The notes: generated by a model from the letters alone, not told the origin. 64,000 nucleotides of DNA from Terriglobia bacterium (GCA_035712365.1 DASTAW010000058.1:62001-126000), one strand, 5' to 3'; shown: positions 9,312-18,909, counted from the first letter of the stretch. Numbers and translations are program-made.

Positions 9312-9389
9312 GTCATGCTGAGCGAAGCGAAGCATCCCAGTATTCGCGTGAAATTAGATGCAGAGATCCTTCGCTGCGCTCAGGATGAC
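9312..9389. repeat. REP-like imperfect inverted repeat (25-bp arms)
   Basis: Left arm 9312-9336 and right arm 9365-9389 are reverse complements at 22 of 25 positions, separated by 28 bp. The arms begin GTCATGCTGAGCGAAGCG and its complement. They fill the gap between the TonB receptor and the VWA gene, ending 26 bp before the VWA start. This looks like the dispersed GTCAT-CTGAGCG-type repeats frequent in soil bacterial genomes. It could terminate or attenuate read-through between the two genes; that part is inference. Confidence 0.65.
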
Positions 9390-9415
9390 ATGTGGAATGG
9401 CGGTTTGAGGTAGGT

Positions 9416-11728
9416 ATGAATCGAAACACAGTTCACCAACAACGCATTCGCCATGGTTCTGGCCGTGCCCTGATGTTGGCAGCCATTGGCGTGGGTGTGC
9501 TCATGGTTGCGATGGTGGTGCAGCTTGCCGTGGCTGCTCAGAACCAGGGACTGCCAGCCGCTCCGCCCTCCGGCCAGATCGGCTACCAGAACCTCTCGCA
9601 GGGTTTCACCTTGCAGGTTTCCACGAATGAAGTGCTGGTTGACGTTCGCGTAACGGACCGCAAGGGCGACCCTGTAACCAATCTCAAGCAGAGCGATTTC
9701 AAAGTATACGAAGACGGCGTGCTGCAAAAGATCGATTCGTTCGATCTCGAAGACATTCAGAAGCTGGTGCAGGAGACCGGCGAAAACGGCAAGCCGGCGG
9801 AGATTAATCTGGCCTCCCTGCCCAAAACGACGCCGCAGGACACTTACCGGCGGCTGGTGCAGAACCACCGACTGGTGGTCCTGTTCTTCGACCTGTCGTC
9901 GATGCAGATTCCGGACCTGCTGCGCGCGCTCGAATCGGCGCAGGATTTCCTGAAGACCGATATGACGCCCGCCGATCTGGTTGCTGTCGTCACCTATTCG
10001 AGCGACCTGAAGGTGCTCCAGGACTTTACCAACGACCGGGATGTGCTGTCGAAAGCCATTAAGAGCATCCAGATTGGCCAGTCATCCACGCTGGCGTCAA
10101 ACGGGAGTGTAGGCGAGGCTGGCGGCACAGACTCATTCGGGAACGAAGTGGTGACGCAGGATACCGGCAACGCTTTCACTCCTGACGAAACCGAGTTCAA
10201 TATTTTCAATACCGACGAGAAACTCTCGGCTCTCGAGTCACTGGCCAACCTGTTGCAGGCTGTGCCGGGGCGCAAGTCGGTCATCCACTTTTCAAGCGGC
10301 ATCGAGCAGACAGGCGTGGACAACGAAGCGCAGCTCCAGGCAACAATTGACGCGGCAAACCGGGCCAACGTTTCCTTTTACACGCTGGATGCGCGTGGTC
10401 TGATGGCCATGCCGCCCGGCGGCGGCGCCTCGGCGCCCAGCCCCGCCGGGACCGCGATTTACACTGCCAGCGGCGTGTCTTCGCAGATCACTTCAATGCA
10501 CAACAGCCGCGAGACGCTCTCCACGCTGGCAACGGACACCGGCGGAAAGATGTTTACAGACTTGAACAATTTCGCGCCTGCGTTCGAGTATGTGCAGAAG
10601 GCGAACAATAGCTACTACCTGATCGGATATACCCCGTCGAACACCAAAGCGGACGGAAAGTTCCGCCGCATCCGGGTGGAAGTGGTGGAGGGTCGCGGCT
10701 TGAAGGTTGAAGCCCGCCCAGGCTATTACGCTCCCGTCAGTTTCGGGCGCTCTTCGGGCCAGCAGAAGGAACTTCAGCTTGCCGACGCACTCAATTCCGA
10801 CGTGCCTTTTCTCGACCTTCCGCTGGCGGTAGAGACTGCGTATTTCCTGCAATCCGACGGGCACTATTATGTGGTGCTGGCGGCCAAAATTCCCGGTTCC
10901 TCGATTCCCTTTCATCAGCGCTCGGCAGACCACCGGACGCAGTTCGATTTCGCCTGGCGGGCGACGGATTCCAACGGGAAGGTGGCGGGTGCGCTGCGCG
11001 ACACGCTGCCGGTGAAACTGGACGCGTCAACCTTCCAGGCCGTGCTCAAAGGCAACATCCTCTATGAAGGCGGACTGGTGCTGCCGCCCGGCACTTACAA
11101 GCTCAAGGTGGTGGCGCGCGAAAACCTGACGGGAAAGATGGGCACCTTTGAGAAGCAACTGGCGCTTCCGCCCGTAAACAAGAACGGTCTGGCGCTGAGT
11201 TCCGTGATTGTCTCGAACGAGCTTACAAAGAAACTCACCACCCGGCCCGGGCGCGGCCAGTGGGCCACAGGCGCGGAGGACAATCCGCTCGACTCCGGTT
11301 CCCAGGCAATCCTGCCGAGCGTCACCAGGGTGTTCTATGCCGACCAGAACCTTTATGTTTACCTGCAGTCGTATGCCGGCAGCCCGGCATCCTCCGGCAA
11401 GGCCGACAGGCGCTCTGGAACTTCGAGCCCTCCGTCAATGGCGCTCATCTTCTTCCGGAATGGCGTGCAGATTTCTCAAGCCGGACCTTACGCAGCCAAG
11501 TCAGGGAAGTCAGGCGAAGGGACGGCCTCGTACTTCACTGAGGTCCCGCTGGCAAGGTTTCCTCCGGGCAGATACTGGATGCAGGTGAATGTGATGGATA
11601 TCTCTGCCAATCAGGTGGCATTCGCGCGCATCCCAATGGCCATCCTCCCGGCTCCCGATAAGACAATAATCCACACGGGGAGCAGCCGGAGTGAATCGAG
11701 TGCCGCTCACGGAACTGGCGGCAATTAG
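9416..11728 (+). CDS. Secreted VWFA-domain protein (acidobacterial type)
   Basis: The ATG at 9416 has GAGG 8 bases upstream and begins a protein of 770 residues; an upstream GTG at 9392 lacks such a site. A signal anchor (MLAAIGVGVLMVAMVVQLAVAAQ) is followed by the VWFA-related leader strand block typical of Acidobacteria: TNEVLVDVRVTDRKGDPV, then QSDFKVYEDGVLQKI. The VWA fold runs from about residue 145 (LVVLFFDLSSMQ, a D-x-S-S metal-site motif) to SYYLIGYTPSNTKADGKFR near residue 415, ending in the VKVEARPGYYAP-like block. The C-terminal ~300 residues are beta-rich with no known domain seen by me. VWA domains bind protein ligands through a metal-dependent adhesion site. It follows the TonB receptor but is separated from it by a REP-like element. 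The ligand is unknown. Confidence 0.85.
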   Translation: MNRNTVHQQRIRHGSGRALMLAAIGVGVLMVAMVVQLAVAAQNQGLPAAPPSGQIGYQNLSQGFTLQVSTNEVLVDVRVTDRKGDPVTNLKQSDFKVYEDGVLQKIDSFDLEDIQKLVQETGENGKPAEINLASLPKTTPQDTYRRLVQNHRLVVLFFDLSSMQIPDLLRALESAQDFLKTDMTPADLVAVVTYSSDLKVLQDFTNDRDVLSKAIKSIQIGQSSTLASNGSVGEAGGTDSFGNEVVTQDTGNAFTPDETEFNIFNTDEKLSALESLANLLQAVPGRKSVIHFSSGIEQTGVDNEAQLQATIDAANRANVSFYTLDARGLMAMPPGGGASAPSPAGTAIYTASGVSSQITSMHNSRETLSTLATDTGGKMFTDLNNFAPAFEYVQKANNSYYLIGYTPSNTKADGKFRRIRVEVVEGRGLKVEARPGYYAPVSFGRSSGQQKELQLADALNSDVPFLDLPLAVETAYFLQSDGHYYVVLAAKIPGSSIPFHQRSADHRTQFDFAWRATDSNGKVAGALRDTLPVKLDASTFQAVLKGNILYEGGLVLPPGTYKLKVVARENLTGKMGTFEKQLALPPVNKNGLALSSVIVSNELTKKLTTRPGRGQWATGAEDNPLDSGSQAILPSVTRVFYADQNLYVYLQSYAGSPASSGKADRRSGTSSPPSMALIFFRNGVQISQAGPYAAKSGKSGEGTASYFTEVPLARFPPGRYWMQVNVMDISANQVAFARIPMAILPAPDKTIIHTGSSRSESSAAHGTGGN

Positions 11729-12060
11729 CAGCAATTCCTGCCCTTGCGGCTTTTACTTGCCGCGAGTGTTGATATGGACCATGCGAGCGGCCCGTCGCGT
11801 GCTACAGGCGGCGTAAAAGAGCGATCTTCTCGTGCTCGCAAATGGTTGCCGATGGCTTGCCCACTCTCTTAGCTGGTGAATCAAGAGACCAGTTCGATGG
11901 CCTGTTCGGTGTCTTAGAAAATGTTTTTGGCGCAAAACTCAAAAGCTGTGTATAAATGTACGTGCCGCTGTACACGCATGCTGCACGAACGTGCGCAATA
12001 TCGCTTGACAGAGCAGGCAAACTAATGCATGTACAGCGCAGGCGCGGCTCATCATAAGCC

Positions 12061-12089
12061 TTGACAGTTCGAGGGTTATTGCTTACAGT
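12061..12089 (+). promoter_or_regulatory. Candidate sigma-70 promoter of the HU gene
   Basis: A perfect -35 box TTGACA (12061-12066) is followed after 17 bp by TACAGT (12084-12089, four of six consensus bases). It lies 60 bp before the HU start. A second TTGACA occurs at 12005 without a good -10. The rest of the 420-bp gap after the VWA gene shows no gene. Confidence 0.55.
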
Positions 12090-12149
12090 TTCGCATTTCA
12101 GTCAACGAAAGGGACTCCCAACATCTAAAAATCAGGAGAGGAGCAGTAC

Positions 12150-12449
12150 ATGGCAAAAGTAATGTCCAAATCCCAGGTGGTATCCCATCTGGCTGACAAA
12201 GTCGGGCTGCAGAAAAAAGCCACGGCCGCAGTGCTTGATGAACTTGCGGCCTTGGCCACCAAGGAGTGCAAGAGCGGTGGGCAGTTTGTGATTCCGGGCC
12301 TCGGCAAGGCTGTCAAAGCTCACCGCAAAGAACGCACGGGTCGAAACCCCCAAACCGGCGCACCCATTAAGATTCCTGCCAAGACAGTCGTCAAGTTCCG
12401 CTTGGCGAAATCATTCAAGGACGCCGTAGTCCCACCCAAAAAGAAGTAG
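12150..12449 (+). CDS. HU/IHF-family DNA-binding protein
   Basis: 99 residues, the size of HU. It has a strong ribosome-binding site (AGGAGAGGAG, 6 bases spacing). The helical dimerisation half (SKSQVVSHLADKVGLQKK, AAVLDELAALATKECK) is followed by the beta-arm DNA-binding region with the diagnostic GRNPQTGAPIKIPAK motif and the C-terminal helix VVKFRLAKSFKDAV. The lysine-rich tail PPKKK is a small extension. HU dimers bend and compact DNA and assist recombination and replication. It is monocistronic, with a promoter candidate 60 bp upstream and a hairpin about 100 bp downstream. Confidence 0.95.
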   Translation: MAKVMSKSQVVSHLADKVGLQKKATAAVLDELAALATKECKSGGQFVIPGLGKAVKAHRKERTGRNPQTGAPIKIPAKTVVKFRLAKSFKDAVVPPKKK

Positions 12450-12552
12450 TTGATAGCTGGATCAGCAGGGTCTTCATGGACTGTCCCAGTTGGCAACGGG
12501 AATGGCGTCTTGCCAGCATCTCACAGGCGGGTCTCACCGGTATCGAGTTCGT

Positions 12553-12588
12553 GACTCCCCAGGAACGGCGTCCCCTTCCTGGGGAGTC
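12553..12588. terminator. 13-bp perfect stem-loop downstream of the HU gene
   Basis: GACTCCCCAGGAA (12553-12565) and its exact complement (12576-12588) enclose a 10-base loop. It stands between the HU gene and the convergent GH15 gene, so it can terminate transcription from either side. No T-tract follows on either strand, so intrinsic termination is less certain than the stem itself. Confidence 0.6.
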
Positions 12589-12630
12589 TGTGTCTCGCCC
12601 CGGGCGGGAAATAATACCGGCGAATCCTCA

Positions 12631-14499
12631 CTAGGATGGGCCTGCGAGTCCTGGCCATTGATTGCCGCTTGAACTCAGGGCCCGGTCCAGGTTAAAAGCA
12701 GCGCTGATCAGGGCGACATGAGTAAAAGCCTGTGGGAAGTTTCCCAGACCCTCGCCGCGGGGGCCTGTTTCTTCCGAGTAAAGTCCCAGATGGTTTGCGT
12801 AGCTTAACATTTTTTCAAACTTCAAGACAGCCTGGTCCAGCCGGCGCTTATCAACCCGTCCGGCGCGCGTCAACGCCTCAACCAGCCAGAACGTGCACAT
12901 GTTGAAGGTGCCTTCGGTACCGTGCAGCCCGTCAATTCCAGCCTCAGGATTGTAACGATATGCAAGACTGTCTGATACCAGCCCGCCCTTGTCCGGAGGA
13001 CGGTTGATAGCGTCGATGGTTTTCAACATGCGAGGGTCAGTAGGCGACATGAAGAAGACCAGTGGCATGATCAGGTTGGAGGCGTCAAGGCAGTCGCAGC
13101 CGTAATATTGCACGAAGGACTGACGGCTTCCGCTCCAGCCCATTTCCAGAATTTCCACGTAGATGGCGTCGCGGTTTTTCAGCCAGCGTTCCCGGTCCGC
13201 CGGGAATGAACGTTTATCCGCAAGGCGCAGACCTCGGTCGAGCGCAACCCAGCACATAACTTTGGAGTACACAAAGTGCTGGCGGCCACCTCTTACTTCC
13301 CAAATGCCGTTGTCGGCCTGGCGCCAGTTGTTGCAGACCCAGTTGAGCAGTCCGCGAAGCTCCATCCAGAGTTCGTAAGAGATCGGACTGCCATATTTGT
13401 TGTATAGATAGACGGAATCCATCAACTCGCCATAGATGTCCAACTGTAAATGTTTTGCGGCACCGTTCCCAACACGGACGGGCCGGGACCCCTTGTAGCC
13501 CTCGAGGTGGTCTAGGGTGGACTCCTCCAGTTCGTGCCGTCCGTCGATGCCGTACATAATCTGGAGAGACCCATCCTTTTCCCGCTCGTGGCATCGGGCG
13601 TCCAGCCAATGCATGAATTTTGCCGCTTCCTCCGTGAAGCCAAGCCGCATCAGGGCATAGAGAGTGAACGCTGCATCACGAATCCACGTGTAGCGATAAT
13701 CCCAGTTGCGCTCACCGCCAATGTGTTCGGGCAGGCTGCAGGTGGGCGCCGCAACGATCGCCCCAGTGGGGTGGTAAGTGAGCAGCTTGAGGACCAGTGC
13801 CGAGCGATACACCATTTCACGCCAGCGGCCCCGGTATCTGCAGCCCGAGAGCCAACCCCGCCAGTAGTCCACCGTTTCCTGGAACAATTCCGCTTCGCGA
13901 GATTCTGAAACAGCCGAGCCGCAGCCGGCGCCTGGCGGCACCATCTGCAACAGGAAAATGGCGCTTTGGTCTTCTCCCAGCGTGAATTCCGCGCTCACGC
14001 CGCCCCTGCCGTCGCTCTTGAGCGGAACTTCTGTGGCGAGACCGAGATGCAAGTCTTTCGACTGAAAGCAGACTCCCTCCGAAGTGGTTTGCATCTTGTG
14101 CGTGTCGCGCGCGTAATTGAAAGCCGGCTGACACACCATGCGGAACGGCATTGATCCGCGGACCACCCGCGCTCGCCGCACCAGTTGGTGTCTGCCTTCC
14201 ACTCGGCCCTTGCCGCCGACCGGCATATAGTCAGTGATTTCGCCCACTCCCGCCGTTGAAAGAAAGCGGGTGACCAGCACGTTTGATTCGGGCCAATAAA
14301 GTTGTTTGAAAGTTACTTCTTCCACAGTTGGAGTTATCTGGAATCGGCCCCCCTTTTCATCGTCCAGCATCGCCCCAAAGACACTGGGCGAGTCGAAATT
14401 TGGGAAGCACAGCCAATCGATGGAGCCGTTCATGCCAACCAGGGCAACAGTGTGCAGATCGCCGATGATTCCATAATTCTCAATTGGTTGGTAGCCCAT
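12631..14499 (-). CDS. Glycoside hydrolase family 15 protein (glucoamylase/trehalase type)
   Basis: 622 residues from the ATG at 14499, which has AGGAG ten bases upstream; a frame-compatible ATG at 14523 would place that site inside the gene. The N-terminus [22 protein letters not shown] leads into the beta-sandwich domain typical of bacterial GH15 ([22 protein letters not shown]). The (alpha/alpha)6 barrel follows from about residue 240, with [21 protein letters not shown] and the late segment [24 protein letters not shown], which carries the expected catalytic-glutamate region. Such enzymes release glucose from alpha-glucans or trehalose. No signal peptide, so it is probably cytoplasmic, acting on intracellular trehalose, maltodextrin or glycogen. 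It is divergent from the arabinose operon. Confidence 0.88.
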   Translation of the reverse strand: MGYQPIENYGIIGDLHTVALVGMNGSIDWLCFPNFDSPSVFGAMLDDEKGGRFQITPTVEEVTFKQLYWPESNVLVTRFLSTAGVGEITDYMPVGGKGRVEGRHQLVRRARVVRGSMPFRMVCQPAFNYARDTHKMQTTSEGVCFQSKDLHLGLATEVPLKSDGRGGVSAEFTLGEDQSAIFLLQMVPPGAGCGSAVSESREAELFQETVDYWRGWLSGCRYRGRWREMVYRSALVLKLLTYHPTGAIVAAPTCSLPEHIGGERNWDYRYTWIRDAAFTLYALMRLGFTEEAAKFMHWLDARCHEREKDGSLQIMYGIDGRHELEESTLDHLEGYKGSRPVRVGNGAAKHLQLDIYGELMDSVYLYNKYGSPISYELWMELRGLLNWVCNNWRQADNGIWEVRGGRQHFVYSKVMCWVALDRGLRLADKRSFPADRERWLKNRDAIYVEILEMGWSGSRQSFVQYYGCDCLDASNLIMPLVFFMSPTDPRMLKTIDAINRPPDKGGLVSDSLAYRYNPEAGIDGLHGTEGTFNMCTFWLVEALTRAGRVDKRRLDQAVLKFEKMLSYANHLGLYSEETGPRGEGLGNFPQAFTHVALISAAFNLDRALSSSGNQWPGLAGPS

Positions 14500-14938
14500 G
14501 CAGAGTTGTCTCCTGATTGACATTATGCGAAATCAGAACGCAGACGACAATCTTATATCACCCACATAGAAATCTTTGCGCCTTTGCGCCCCTGCGTGCC
14601 AGTACTTTTGTCCTGTCAGATTGCGCCGACAATCGCCAGGCGATTTGCTTGTGTCAAAGAAAAGCCTGCTCACGCAAAGGCGCCGAGGCGCCAAGTTAAG
14701 GCCGCCATTTAAGGTTTCGGTGCGCGCCCGATGCGGTTTCAAGTACTGCGAGTTTTTTCTCTTGCTACTGCGTGTACCCATCGGTTTGCGGGTTTGCCCT
14801 TTCCCTAGTAACATTGTCTGGCTCAAAAAATGTGACCTGTAGAGAAGGTCTTCTTTCGCGGAGGCCGGGTCCTCTTATCCCCGGTTGTGATTGCGTCGAG
14901 ACAGGTCGCGAGGTCAGATCGAGGTGGCAGCCTGAGCA
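14500..14938. promoter_or_regulatory. Divergent control region between GH15 and araB, with a perfect 15-bp palindrome
   Basis: A perfect dyad AATCGCC-A-GGCGATT lies at 14631-14645, about 130 bp before the GH15 start and 290 bp before araB, and has the form of a dimeric repressor operator. Around it are two CGCAAAGGCGC-type segments in opposite orientation (roughly 14574-14600 and 14675-14695), resembling a dispersed low-complexity repeat. No coding sequence is apparent. The regulator is not identified. Confidence 0.45.
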
Positions 14939-16642
14939 ATGAGACGGCAAACCTCTACTTCCAAACGCAGAGATAAGTTTGCGCTGGGGATCGACTACGG
15001 GACCGAGTCGGGCCGGGTGGCGGTGGTCCGAGTTGGGAATGGGGAACTGGTGTCGAGCGTTATTGTGCCTTATCCGGACGGGGTGATCGACGCAAGGGTT
15101 CCCGGAGGTCCAAAACTCGAACACGACTGGGCGTTGCAGAACCCGCGCGATTATCTTTTGGTGGCGGAAAAGGGGGTCCGGAAAGCGCTGAAAGCAGCAG
15201 GCGTTAAGCCCGAGCAGGTGGTCGGCCTTGGCACTGATTTTACGGCATCAAGCCCGCTTCCGGTGAAGGGCGATGGGACGCCGCTCTGCTCCCTGCCGAA
15301 ATTCCGCAAACATCCCCATGCATGGGTCAAGCTGTGGAAGCACCACGCGGCGCAGCCAGAAGCCGACCGCATTAATGAAATCGGGAGGGAGCGGAATGAA
15401 GATTTCGTTCGTATTTACGGCGGGAAGTACTCCTCGGAGTGGTTCTTCTCAAAGTTGCTGCAAATCGCGAACGAGGCGCCTGGGATCTATGAGTCCACGG
15501 AGCGCTTTATCGAGTCAGCCGATTGGATCGTGTGGCAACTGACTGGAGAAGAGAAGCGAGGCGCCTGTACCGCGGGATACAAGGCCATGTGGGTGAAGGG
15601 GAAGGGATTTCCCTCGCCGGAATTTTACCGGGCCTTGCATCCTTCGCTCAAAAACGTGATCGGGACAAAGGTGACCGAGGACTATTACCCACTGGGTGCG
15701 CGGGCCGGCGGGCTGACGGCCGAATGGGCGCGCAAGACAGGTCTCCGCGAAGGCACGCCGGTTTCGGTCGGCAACGTAGACGCGCATGTTTCCGTGCCAG
15801 CCTGCGCGGTGACGGAGCCCGGCTCGCTGGTGATGATTATGGGTACCTCGATCTGCCATATCCTGCTGGGAAGAGAGAGGCAGGCGGTGGAAGGGATGTG
15901 CGGGGTGGTTGAGGACGGTGTGGTGCCGGGCCTGTGGGGCTATGAGGCCGGACAGTCAGCGGTGGGAGACATCTTTGCCTGGTTCTTTGAGAACGGCGTA
16001 CACGAGTCGGTGTCTCGGGAGGCGCGCCGGAGCAGGGTGCCCGTCACGGCAGTCCTGGAAAAGCGGGCGGCGGCCCTCGCGCCCGGAGAATCAGGATTGC
16101 TGGCCCTCGACTGGTGGAATGGCAACCGCTCGGTGTTGGTGGATGCCGGATTGACGGGCGTGCTGCTGGGGTTGCGTCTGGCAACGAGGCCTGAGGAGAT
16201 CTATCGCGCTCTGATTGAAGCGACGGCATTTGGGACGCGCCAGATTATCGAAGCCTTCGAGTCCAGAGGTGTAGAGGTTCGAAACCTTGTGGCCTGTGGC
16301 GGGCTGCCAGAAAAGAACAGGCTGCTGATGCAGATCTTTGCGGACGTCACCGGTCGCGAGATCAGAATTGCTCGGTATTTGCTCACCTGCCCGGCATTGG
16401 GTTCGGCAATGCATGGGGCGGTTGCGGCGGGAAGGGAAGCCGGGGGCTACGATACAATTTTTGAGGCTGCGCAAAACATGGCGCAACTCCAGAAAGATTC
16501 CTGTCGGCCTCGGAAGCAGGCGCACGATGTTTACAACCGGCTATTCAAGGAGTACCAGACGCTTCACGATTATTTTGGCCGCGGCACAAATGACGTGATG
16601 AAGAGGCTCAAGACGCTGCAGGCGGAGCAGGTCTCAAGATAG
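14939..16642 (+). CDS. araB: Ribulokinase
   Basis: 567 residues, matching AraB length. FGGY-family sugar kinase: the first ATPase lobe starts FALGIDYGTESGRVAVV (phosphate-1 motif), with the AraB-type block VVGLGTDFTASSPLPV and a GKYSSEWFFSKLLQI segment. The second lobe has PGSLVMIMGTSICHILL (phosphate-2), an adenosine-type motif NLVACGGLPEKNRLLMQIFADV and GSAMHGAVAAG. It phosphorylates L-ribulose with ATP to L-ribulose-5-phosphate in the cytoplasm. First gene of an araB-araD-isomerase operon (gaps of 57 and 79 bp, each with a good ribosome-binding site). An N-terminal basic extension of ~10 residues precedes the fold. Confidence 0.93.
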   Translation: MRRQTSTSKRRDKFALGIDYGTESGRVAVVRVGNGELVSSVIVPYPDGVIDARVPGGPKLEHDWALQNPRDYLLVAEKGVRKALKAAGVKPEQVVGLGTDFTASSPLPVKGDGTPLCSLPKFRKHPHAWVKLWKHHAAQPEADRINEIGRERNEDFVRIYGGKYSSEWFFSKLLQIANEAPGIYESTERFIESADWIVWQLTGEEKRGACTAGYKAMWVKGKGFPSPEFYRALHPSLKNVIGTKVTEDYYPLGARAGGLTAEWARKTGLREGTPVSVGNVDAHVSVPACAVTEPGSLVMIMGTSICHILLGRERQAVEGMCGVVEDGVVPGLWGYEAGQSAVGDIFAWFFENGVHESVSREARRSRVPVTAVLEKRAAALAPGESGLLALDWWNGNRSVLVDAGLTGVLLGLRLATRPEEIYRALIEATAFGTRQIIEAFESRGVEVRNLVACGGLPEKNRLLMQIFADVTGREIRIARYLLTCPALGSAMHGAVAAGREAGGYDTIFEAAQNMAQLQKDSCRPRKQAHDVYNRLFKEYQTLHDYFGRGTNDVMKRLKTLQAEQVSR

Positions 16643-16699
16643 GCCGCGGTGATTCAGCCCAGTCGCCAGCGGCAGCGAAGTACACGGGAGGTTTGAAGG

Positions 16700-17362
16700 A
16701 TGAAGGCTTCGGAACAACTCCGCCGGGAGGTCTGGGAAGCCAATCTCGGAATCTATCGGGCGGGGCTGGTGACGGTGCACGCCGGCAACGCAAGCGGAGT
16801 TGACCGTAAGCGCGGCCTGGTGGTCATCAAACCGAGCGGCATGGATTACGGCAAGCTGCAACCGAAGGACATGGTCGTAACCGATCTTGACGGGCGAAAA
16901 GTCAGCGGCCGGTGGAACCCCTCGGTTGATCTGCCGCACCACCTCTACCTTTACAAACATCGGCCTGAGATCGGCGGCATCATCCACACGCATTCGAATT
17001 ACGCCACAAGCTTTGCGCTGCTGGGGCTGCCGATTCCCGTTTACCTGACGGCCTTTGCCGACGAATTCGGCGCTGAAGTTCCTTGTGTGCCATACATCGA
17101 CAACCAGGGCGACAACCTCGGAAAGGGAATCCTGAAGCACATGGGCAAAGCTCCGGCAGTCCTGCTGGCGCAGCACGGCGTCTTCGCCTTCGGACCCACG
17201 CCCCGCGCGGCACTGAAGTCCGCCGTGATGCTTGAAGACGTGGCGAAGACCTGCCATCTTGCGCTGTTGCTTGGAAAACCGAAGGCGCTGCCGGAAAAGG
17301 AAGTTCGCAAGTGGTACGATCGTTATCACACGACTTACGGGCAGCCGGGTAAGAAGACCTAG
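16700..17362 (+). CDS. araD: L-ribulose-5-phosphate 4-epimerase
   Basis: 220 residues, class II aldolase/adducin fold, close to the 231 residues of E. coli AraD. Visible motifs: the substrate-binding VTVHAGNASGVDRKRGLVVIKPSG, the phosphate/catalytic KDMVVTDLDG, zinc-binding HTHSNYATSFA and the later metal histidine in VLLAQHGVFAFG. It interconverts L-ribulose-5-phosphate and D-xylulose-5-phosphate, feeding the pentose phosphate pathway. Ribosome-binding site GGGAGG lies 9 bases upstream. It sits directly after araB and before the isomerase, supporting araD over other class II aldolases such as fuculose-phosphate aldolase. Confidence 0.9.
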   Translation: MKASEQLRREVWEANLGIYRAGLVTVHAGNASGVDRKRGLVVIKPSGMDYGKLQPKDMVVTDLDGRKVSGRWNPSVDLPHHLYLYKHRPEIGGIIHTHSNYATSFALLGLPIPVYLTAFADEFGAEVPCVPYIDNQGDNLGKGILKHMGKAPAVLLAQHGVFAFGPTPRAALKSAVMLEDVAKTCHLALLLGKPKALPEKEVRKWYDRYHTTYGQPGKKT

Positions 17363-17441
17363 AAACGGGAGGATTTTGGCTTCAGCGGATCCGATTTTTT
17401 TGCAGTGCTCTGCGCTGTGAGTCGTTGAGGAGGATCACCAG

Positions 17442-18860
17442 ATGAGCGCAACAACTCTGGGAGTGATTATTGGCAACCGCGGATTCTTTCCCGATGTTCT
17501 GGCCCGCGACGGACGGGAAGAAATCCTGCGACGCCTGAAAGCCGCGGGCTACGGGGCCATCTGCCTGACGCCGGAGGAAACGAAGCACGGGGCGGTGGAA
17601 ACCTTGCAGGAGGCGCGAAGATGCGCGGACCTGTTCAGGCAGCATGCCGACGAGATTGACGGTATTCTCGTATCTCTGCCTAATTTTGGAGACGAACGCG
17701 GCGTCGCCAATGCCCTGCGCCTGAGCGGCCTGGACGTTCCGGTGCTGATCCAGGCGTTTCCGGACGAGCCCAACAAGATGCTGATGGGCGGCCGGCGCGA
17801 CAGTTTCTGCGGCAAGATGTCGGTGTGCAACAACCTGTGGCAGTACGGAATCCGCTACACTTTGACCACGCTTCACACTGAGGCGCCCGCCTCGCAGCCC
17901 TTCAAGGATGACCTCGATTCTTTCGCCGCCACTTGCCGGATTGTAAGGGGGCTGAAGAACCTGCGCGTGGGTGTCATTGGCGCTCGCCCGGCGGCGTTCA
18001 ATACTGTCCGCTTCAGCGAGAAGCTTCTGGAACATGCCGGAATCTCGGTGGAACCGCTGGATCTATCGGAGGTGTTCGGCCGCATCCAGCGCCTCGCGGA
18101 TGGCGAGGCGAGGGTGAAGGAGAAACTCGGGAGTATTGGAACTTATGTCGCGACGGGCGGGATACCGCAGGCATCACTCATGAAGATGGCCAAGTTCGGT
18201 GTGGTGGTCGATGAATGGATGGCGGCGAATGGCTTGGCCGGAACTTCTATCCAGTGCTGGACGGCCATGGAAGAGTTCTTCGGCGTCGTTCCCTGTACGC
18301 TGATGAGCATGATGTCCAACAACCTGCTTCCGAGCGCCTGCGAAACGGACATGACGGGCATGGTTGGCATGTATGTGCTTCAGTTAGCATCCGGCACACC
18401 CAGCGCGATTGTGGACTGGAACAATAACTACGGCGACGACCCGGACAAGTGTGTCATCTTCCATTGCTCGAACCTGCCGAAGCATTTCTTTGAGAATTTC
18501 AAGATGGACTTTCAGGAGATCATTGCCGGCTCGGTGGGGAAAGATAACACTTTCGGGACGGTCGTTGGCCAACTGAAGACCGGTCCGATCACCTTCTGTC
18601 GCGTATCGACGGATGATCTGAAAGGCGGAATCCGCGCTTATATTGGGGAAGGCGAGACGACGGACGACCGGCCAGCCAGCTTTGGGGGATATGGCGTGCT
18701 GAAAGTGCCCAGGTTGCAAAATCTGTTGCAATATATCTGCAGGAACGGCTACGAGCACCACGTGGCCGTCAACCGCAGCCATTATGCAAGAGCAGTTGCT
18801 GAAGCTTTGGGTAATTACAAACGATGGGATGTTTACACCCACAGCGCTGATGGGAGTTAA
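17442..18860 (+). CDS. L-fucose/L-arabinose isomerase-family protein, probable pathway isomerase
   Basis: 472 residues with a very good ribosome-binding site (GGAGGATCACC). The architecture is that of the FucI/AraA superfamily: an N-terminal Rossmann-type part (GVIIGNRGFFPDVLARDGREEI), a middle domain (LRVGVIGARPAAFNTVRFSEKLLE) and a C-terminal catalytic region with CWTAMEEFFGVVPCTLMSMM, ACETDMTGMVGMY and NNNYGDDPDKCVIFHCSN. It does not read like classical AraA (about 500 residues, different motifs) and belongs to the less studied fucose/arabinose-isomerase-like branch. Its place after araB-araD suggests it converts L-arabinose to L-ribulose, or a related aldose to a ketose that AraB accepts. 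Family confident; the exact reaction is inferred from context only. Confidence 0.78.
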   Translation: MSATTLGVIIGNRGFFPDVLARDGREEILRRLKAAGYGAICLTPEETKHGAVETLQEARRCADLFRQHADEIDGILVSLPNFGDERGVANALRLSGLDVPVLIQAFPDEPNKMLMGGRRDSFCGKMSVCNNLWQYGIRYTLTTLHTEAPASQPFKDDLDSFAATCRIVRGLKNLRVGVIGARPAAFNTVRFSEKLLEHAGISVEPLDLSEVFGRIQRLADGEARVKEKLGSIGTYVATGGIPQASLMKMAKFGVVVDEWMAANGLAGTSIQCWTAMEEFFGVVPCTLMSMMSNNLLPSACETDMTGMVGMYVLQLASGTPSAIVDWNNNYGDDPDKCVIFHCSNLPKHFFENFKMDFQEIIAGSVGKDNTFGTVVGQLKTGPITFCRVSTDDLKGGIRAYIGEGETTDDRPASFGGYGVLKVPRLQNLLQYICRNGYEHHVAVNRSHYARAVAEALGNYKRWDVYTHSADGS

Positions 18861-18909
18861 TGGCGCGGGGCGGCGCCGGACACGAAAGATTCTTCGCCGC
18901 TTGAAGCCT

